Shown here: positions 61,285-64,000 of the stretch, piece after piece
How positions within the stretch are numbered: position 1 is the stretch's first letter
How the letters are laid out: every line of letters starts with the position of its first letter
NCBI RefSeq assembly: GCF_025345615.1
Contig: NZ_JAODWD010000003.1
Coordinates: 620,001-684,000, forward strand
Reading direction: 5' to 3'
DNA from: Mycobacterium deserti
GTDB lineage: Bacteria; Actinomycetota; Actinomycetes; Mycobacteriales; Mycobacteriaceae
DNA length: 64,000 nt
Position numbers and translations under genes: made by a program
Notes under the pieces: generated by a model
What the model was told of the DNA's origin: nothing
The model's input: the letters and a program-made list of their open reading frames with translations, nothing else
The model's database searches: none

Positions 61285-64000
61285 GTGAGCACGCAGGGTT
61301 TCGTCCGCCGCCTGCGGGTGGTGCCGCCCCGGATGCCCGGTGGCGAAGTCAACCTCGCGCCGCCACCCGAGGTTCCGCGCGCCATCCCGGGCAATCTCCT
61401 CATCCGGCTCATGCCGTTCGTGATGGTCGTCGCGGTCATCGGGATGATCGCGCTCATGATCACCGTCGGGGGCCGTGACCTCGCGCGGAACCCGATGTTC
61501 CTCATTTTCCCGATGATGATGGTCATGTCCATGGTCGGGATGTTCATGGGCGGAGGAGCCCGCACCGGCAAGGCTGCCGCGGAACTCAACGAGGAACGTA
61601 AGGACTACTTCAGCTACCTGGCGAACCTGCGCGAGGATGCGGACACCACAGGAGCCGAACAGCGCACCGCGCTGGAGTGGAGCCATCCCGATCCGCGTGC
61701 GTTGGCAGACGTGGTCGGGACCCGCCGGATGTGGGAACGCCGTCCCACGGACACCGATTACTGCCATGTCCGGGTCGGTATCGGAACACACCGGCTTGCG
61801 ACGCGGTTGATGGCGCCGGAGACGGGCCCGCCCGAGGATCTCGAACCCGTGTCGACGGTGGCGTTGCGCCGGTTCGTGAAAGCCCATTCGGTCGTCCACG
61901 CCCTGCCGACCGCCGTGTCGTTGCGCGCGTTTCCCACCATCACCTTCGAAGGGGAGCGCAAGCTGGCACAGCAGCTCGTCCGGTCGATGGTGCTGGAGTT
62001 GTGCACGTTCCACGGACCCGATCATGTTCAGGTCGCGGTCGTCACCGCCAACCCCGACGGTGAGACGTGGAGCTGGATCAAGTGGTTGCCGCATGCGCAG
62101 CACACGACGGCCCGCGACGGAATGGGGCCCATGCGGCTGCTGTTTCCCACCCTCGACCTCATGGAGCACTCGCTGACGGCCGACTTGGCCGAACGTGGAC
62201 GCTTCACCCGCGGGGCGCAGCCGACCCAGGGACTCAAGCAGTTGGTCGTGGTACTCGACGACGGGTTCGTCACGGGCGACGAGCGACTGATCACCGATGC
62301 GGGCATGGACAGCGTGACGCTGTTAGACCTCAACGGGCCACGCGACGGGACGACCGCACGGCGCAGCCTCCAGCTTGTGGTCGACGGCGACGATGTGGCG
62401 GCGCGAACCGCCGCCGGCGTCGAACGGTTCGCCACGCCCGACACCATCACACTCGCCGAGGCCGAGACCACTGCCCGGCGCATCGGCCGATTCCGTCCGG
62501 CGAATGCCGCCCACATCGTCAGCCTCGAAAGTGATTCGCGGGCGGTGGACCCCGGGCTGATGGCGCTGCTGAAGATCCCCGACGCGGCCGAGGTGGTGCC
62601 CGAGACGGTGTGGCGTCCGCGGTCCCCACGCGAGCGACTGCGCGTACCGATCGGGGTCACCCCGAACGGTCAACCGCTGGAACTGGACATCAAGGAAGCT
62701 GCCGAGGGGGGCATGGGCCCCCACGGGTTGTGTATCGGCGCAACGGGTTCGGGCAAGTCGGAGTTTCTGCGCACCCTGGTCCTGTCCCTGGTGGCCTCGC
62801 ATTCCCCTGAGGCGCTCAACCTGATCCTGGTCGACTTCAAAGGTGGTGCCACCTTTCTCGGGTTCGAGGGCCTGGCCCACGTCGCGGCGATCATCACCAA
62901 CCTCGAGGACGAGCTGACTCTGGTCGACCGCATGCGCGACGCGCTGGCCGGCGAGATGAACCGCCGACAGGAACTTCTGCGTTCCGCTGGAAACTTCGCC
63001 AAGGTCAGCGAATACGAACGAGCCCGAGCCAACGGCGCGGATCTCGAACCGCTGCCCGCCTTATTCATCATCGTCGACGAGTTCTCCGAACTGCTCTCGC
63101 AGAAGCCCGATTTCGCGGAGCTTTTCGTGATGATCGGCCGGCTGGGCCGGTCGCTGCACATGCACCTGTTACTGGCCTCGCAGCGACTGGAGGAGGGCAA
63201 GCTGCGCGGACTGGACTCGCACCTGTCCTACCGGATCGGGCTGAAGACCTTCTCGGCGGGCGAGTCACGCAGCGTTCTCGGTGTTCCGGATGCCTACCAC
63301 CTGCCCAGCGTTCCGGGGTCGGCGTTTCTGAAATGCGATGCCTCAGAACCGACTCGGTTCAACACGAGCTACGTCTCCGGGGAGTACGTCAAACCGAGGG
63401 CACTGGTGCGGACCGGACGGGTATCGGATCTGGGCGCGCTGGCGCCTAAACTGTTCACCGCTACACCGGTCAAGAAGGACGCGGCGCCGGTGGCGCCGGT
63501 CGAACCGCTCGTCCGTGCCGTCGAACCCACACCCTCACCGACGAAGGCCACACTGCTCGACGTCCTCGTCGGGCGTCTGCAGGGACACGGACGTCCCGCG
63601 CACGAAGTCTGGTTGCCACCGTTGGACGAGAGCCCCGCCGTCAACGAGTTGCTGCCCGACACCGACTGGAGTTCGCCGCGCAACATCAACGGCGCGCTGT
63701 CCATGCCGATCGGTGTGGTGGATCGGCCCTACGACCAGCGCCGCGACCTGTTGATGGTCGACTTGTCCGGAGCGCAGGGCAATGTCGCGGTCGTCGGTGG
63801 ACCACAATCGGGCAAGTCCACGGCGCTGCGGTCGCTGATCTTGGCCGCGGCTGCCACCCACACGCCCGAGCAATTGCAGTTCTACTGCCTCGACTTCGGC
63901 GGCGGCACCCTGGCCAGCCTGGCCAAGTTGCCTCATGTCGGTGGGGTGGCCGGACGCATGGATTCCGACGCCATTCGGCGCACCGTCGCCGAAGTGGCAG
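61285..64000 (+). CDS. eccC: Type VII secretion FtsK/SpoIIIE-type ATPase EccC (3' end outside window)
   Basis: Motor ATPase of the ESX system; 905 residues are visible. It starts at GTG 61285 after GGGAG. Two membrane helices lie around residues 36-85 (LMPFVMVVAVIGMIALMITV and a Met-rich second helix), then a DUF domain, then ATPase 1 with Walker A GATGSGKSE (about 485-493) and Walker B LFIIVDEFSELL (about 597), and ATPase 2 with Walker A GGPQSGKST (about 838-846). ATPase 3 lies outside the window. Both visible Walker motifs are intact. It is a single-chain EccC, unlike the split EccCa/EccCb of ESX-1. The substrates (esx pair) are expected downstream, outside the window. Confidence 0.95.
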   Translation, partial: MSTQGFVRRLRVVPPRMPGGEVNLAPPPEVPRAIPGNLLIRLMPFVMVVAVIGMIALMITVGGRDLARNPMFLIFPMMMVMSMVGMFMGGGARTGKAAAELNEERKDYFSYLANLREDADTTGAEQRTALEWSHPDPRALADVVGTRRMWERRPTDTDYCHVRVGIGTHRLATRLMAPETGPPEDLEPVSTVALRRFVKAHSVVHALPTAVSLRAFPTITFEGERKLAQQLVRSMVLELCTFHGPDHVQVAVVTANPDGETWSWIKWLPHAQHTTARDGMGPMRLLFPTLDLMEHSLTADLAERGRFTRGAQPTQGLKQLVVVLDDGFVTGDERLITDAGMDSVTLLDLNGPRDGTTARRSLQLVVDGDDVAARTAAGVERFATPDTITLAEAETTARRIGRFRPANAAHIVSLESDSRAVDPGLMALLKIPDAAEVVPETVWRPRSPRERLRVPIGVTPNGQPLELDIKEAAEGGMGPHGLCIGATGSGKSEFLRTLVLSLVASHSPEALNLILVDFKGGATFLGFEGLAHVAAIITNLEDELTLVDRMRDALAGEMNRRQELLRSAGNFAKVSEYERARANGADLEPLPALFIIVDEFSELLSQKPDFAELFVMIGRLGRSLHMHLLLASQRLEEGKLRGLDSHLSYRIGLKTFSAGESRSVLGVPDAYHLPSVPGSAFLKCDASEPTRFNTSYVSGEYVKPRALVRTGRVSDLGALAPKLFTATPVKKDAAPVAPVEPLVRAVEPTPSPTKATLLDVLVGRLQGHGRPAHEVWLPPLDESPAVNELLPDTDWSSPRNINGALSMPIGVVDRPYDQRRDLLMVDLSGAQGNVAVVGGPQSGKSTALRSLILAAAATHTPEQLQFYCLDFGGGTLASLAKLPHVGGVAGRMDSDAIRRTVAEVA

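Overview
The window is high-GC chromosomal DNA from a mycobacterium, most likely a fast-growing Mycolicibacterium-type species. The evidence is the gene order (gabT, yajC-secD-secF, a lipoprotein, apt, relA, ppiB, hisS, an Rv2578c-type radical SAM protein, ypfJ, aspS, rarA, an Rv2557/Rv2558-type protein, yjbQ, alaS, ruvX, mltG, aroE, a prepilin peptidase). As I recall it, this runs as the reverse of M. tuberculosis Rv2589 to Rv2551c. Frequent GTG/TTG starts, many apparently leaderless genes, deazaflavin/F420-type and mycofactocin-type oxidoreductases, and ESX type VII secretion genes all agree with this. No tRNA, rRNA, CRISPR array, IS element or phage was recognised. No gene-free stretch longer than 300 bases exists; the largest gaps (about 100 to 150 bases) hold promoters and operators.

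Region by region. 1-2771 (minus): a 3'-truncated aldehyde dehydrogenase and gabT (GABA or amine catabolism), plus a VOC protein. 2916-10975 (plus): the protein-export accessory genes yajC-secD-secF, then an oligopeptide-binding-type lipoprotein, apt and the (p)ppGpp enzyme relA. 10992-14022 (minus): two membrane-anchored cyclophilins flanking a SecD-like protein that keeps only the extracytoplasmic head. 14130-16069 (plus): a metallo-hydrolase and hisS. 16.1-18.8 kb: small proteins, a 31-bp triplicate repeat, a possible amidohydrolase remnant and a radical SAM protein. 18.8-30.5 kb: a catabolic block of two acyl-CoA dehydrogenases, an amidohydrolase, a TetR regulator with two matching palindromic operators, a luciferase-like oxidoreductase, a TesB thioesterase, and a second unit (TetR, Baeyer-Villiger-like monooxygenase, mycofactocin-type SDR), then an MBL hydrolase and a DUF885 peptidase.

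30.5-48.9 kb: ypfJ, an esterase, two SRPBCC paralogues, a ketopantoate reductase-like protein, aspS, an SDR, a Ddn-like protein, a thiolase with a divergent HxlR regulator, a YjbR protein, a deletion scar joining a DUF389 gene to the tail of an alpha-E gene, a transglutaminase, a zinc peptidase, an ASCH-like protein, DUF3097, rarA, an ArsR-SRPBCC-VOC operon with a clear promoter and double operator, a GlsB-type membrane protein, a duplicated-domain protein and yjbQ. 49-55.6 kb: alaS-ruvX-mltG-aroE, an EamA exporter and a prepilin peptidase. 55.6-64 kb: a type VII secretion locus (DUF5336 protein, eccE, eccB, eccD and a truncated eccC) with an ESX-4-like strand layout but no mycP at the usual position.

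The most striking points are the SecD-head protein between two cyclophilins, three divergent gene pairs separated by exactly 23 bp with the same symmetric double -10 element, the TetR palindromes that define a catabolic regulon, and the mycP-less ESX core linked to a DUF5336 membrane protein.
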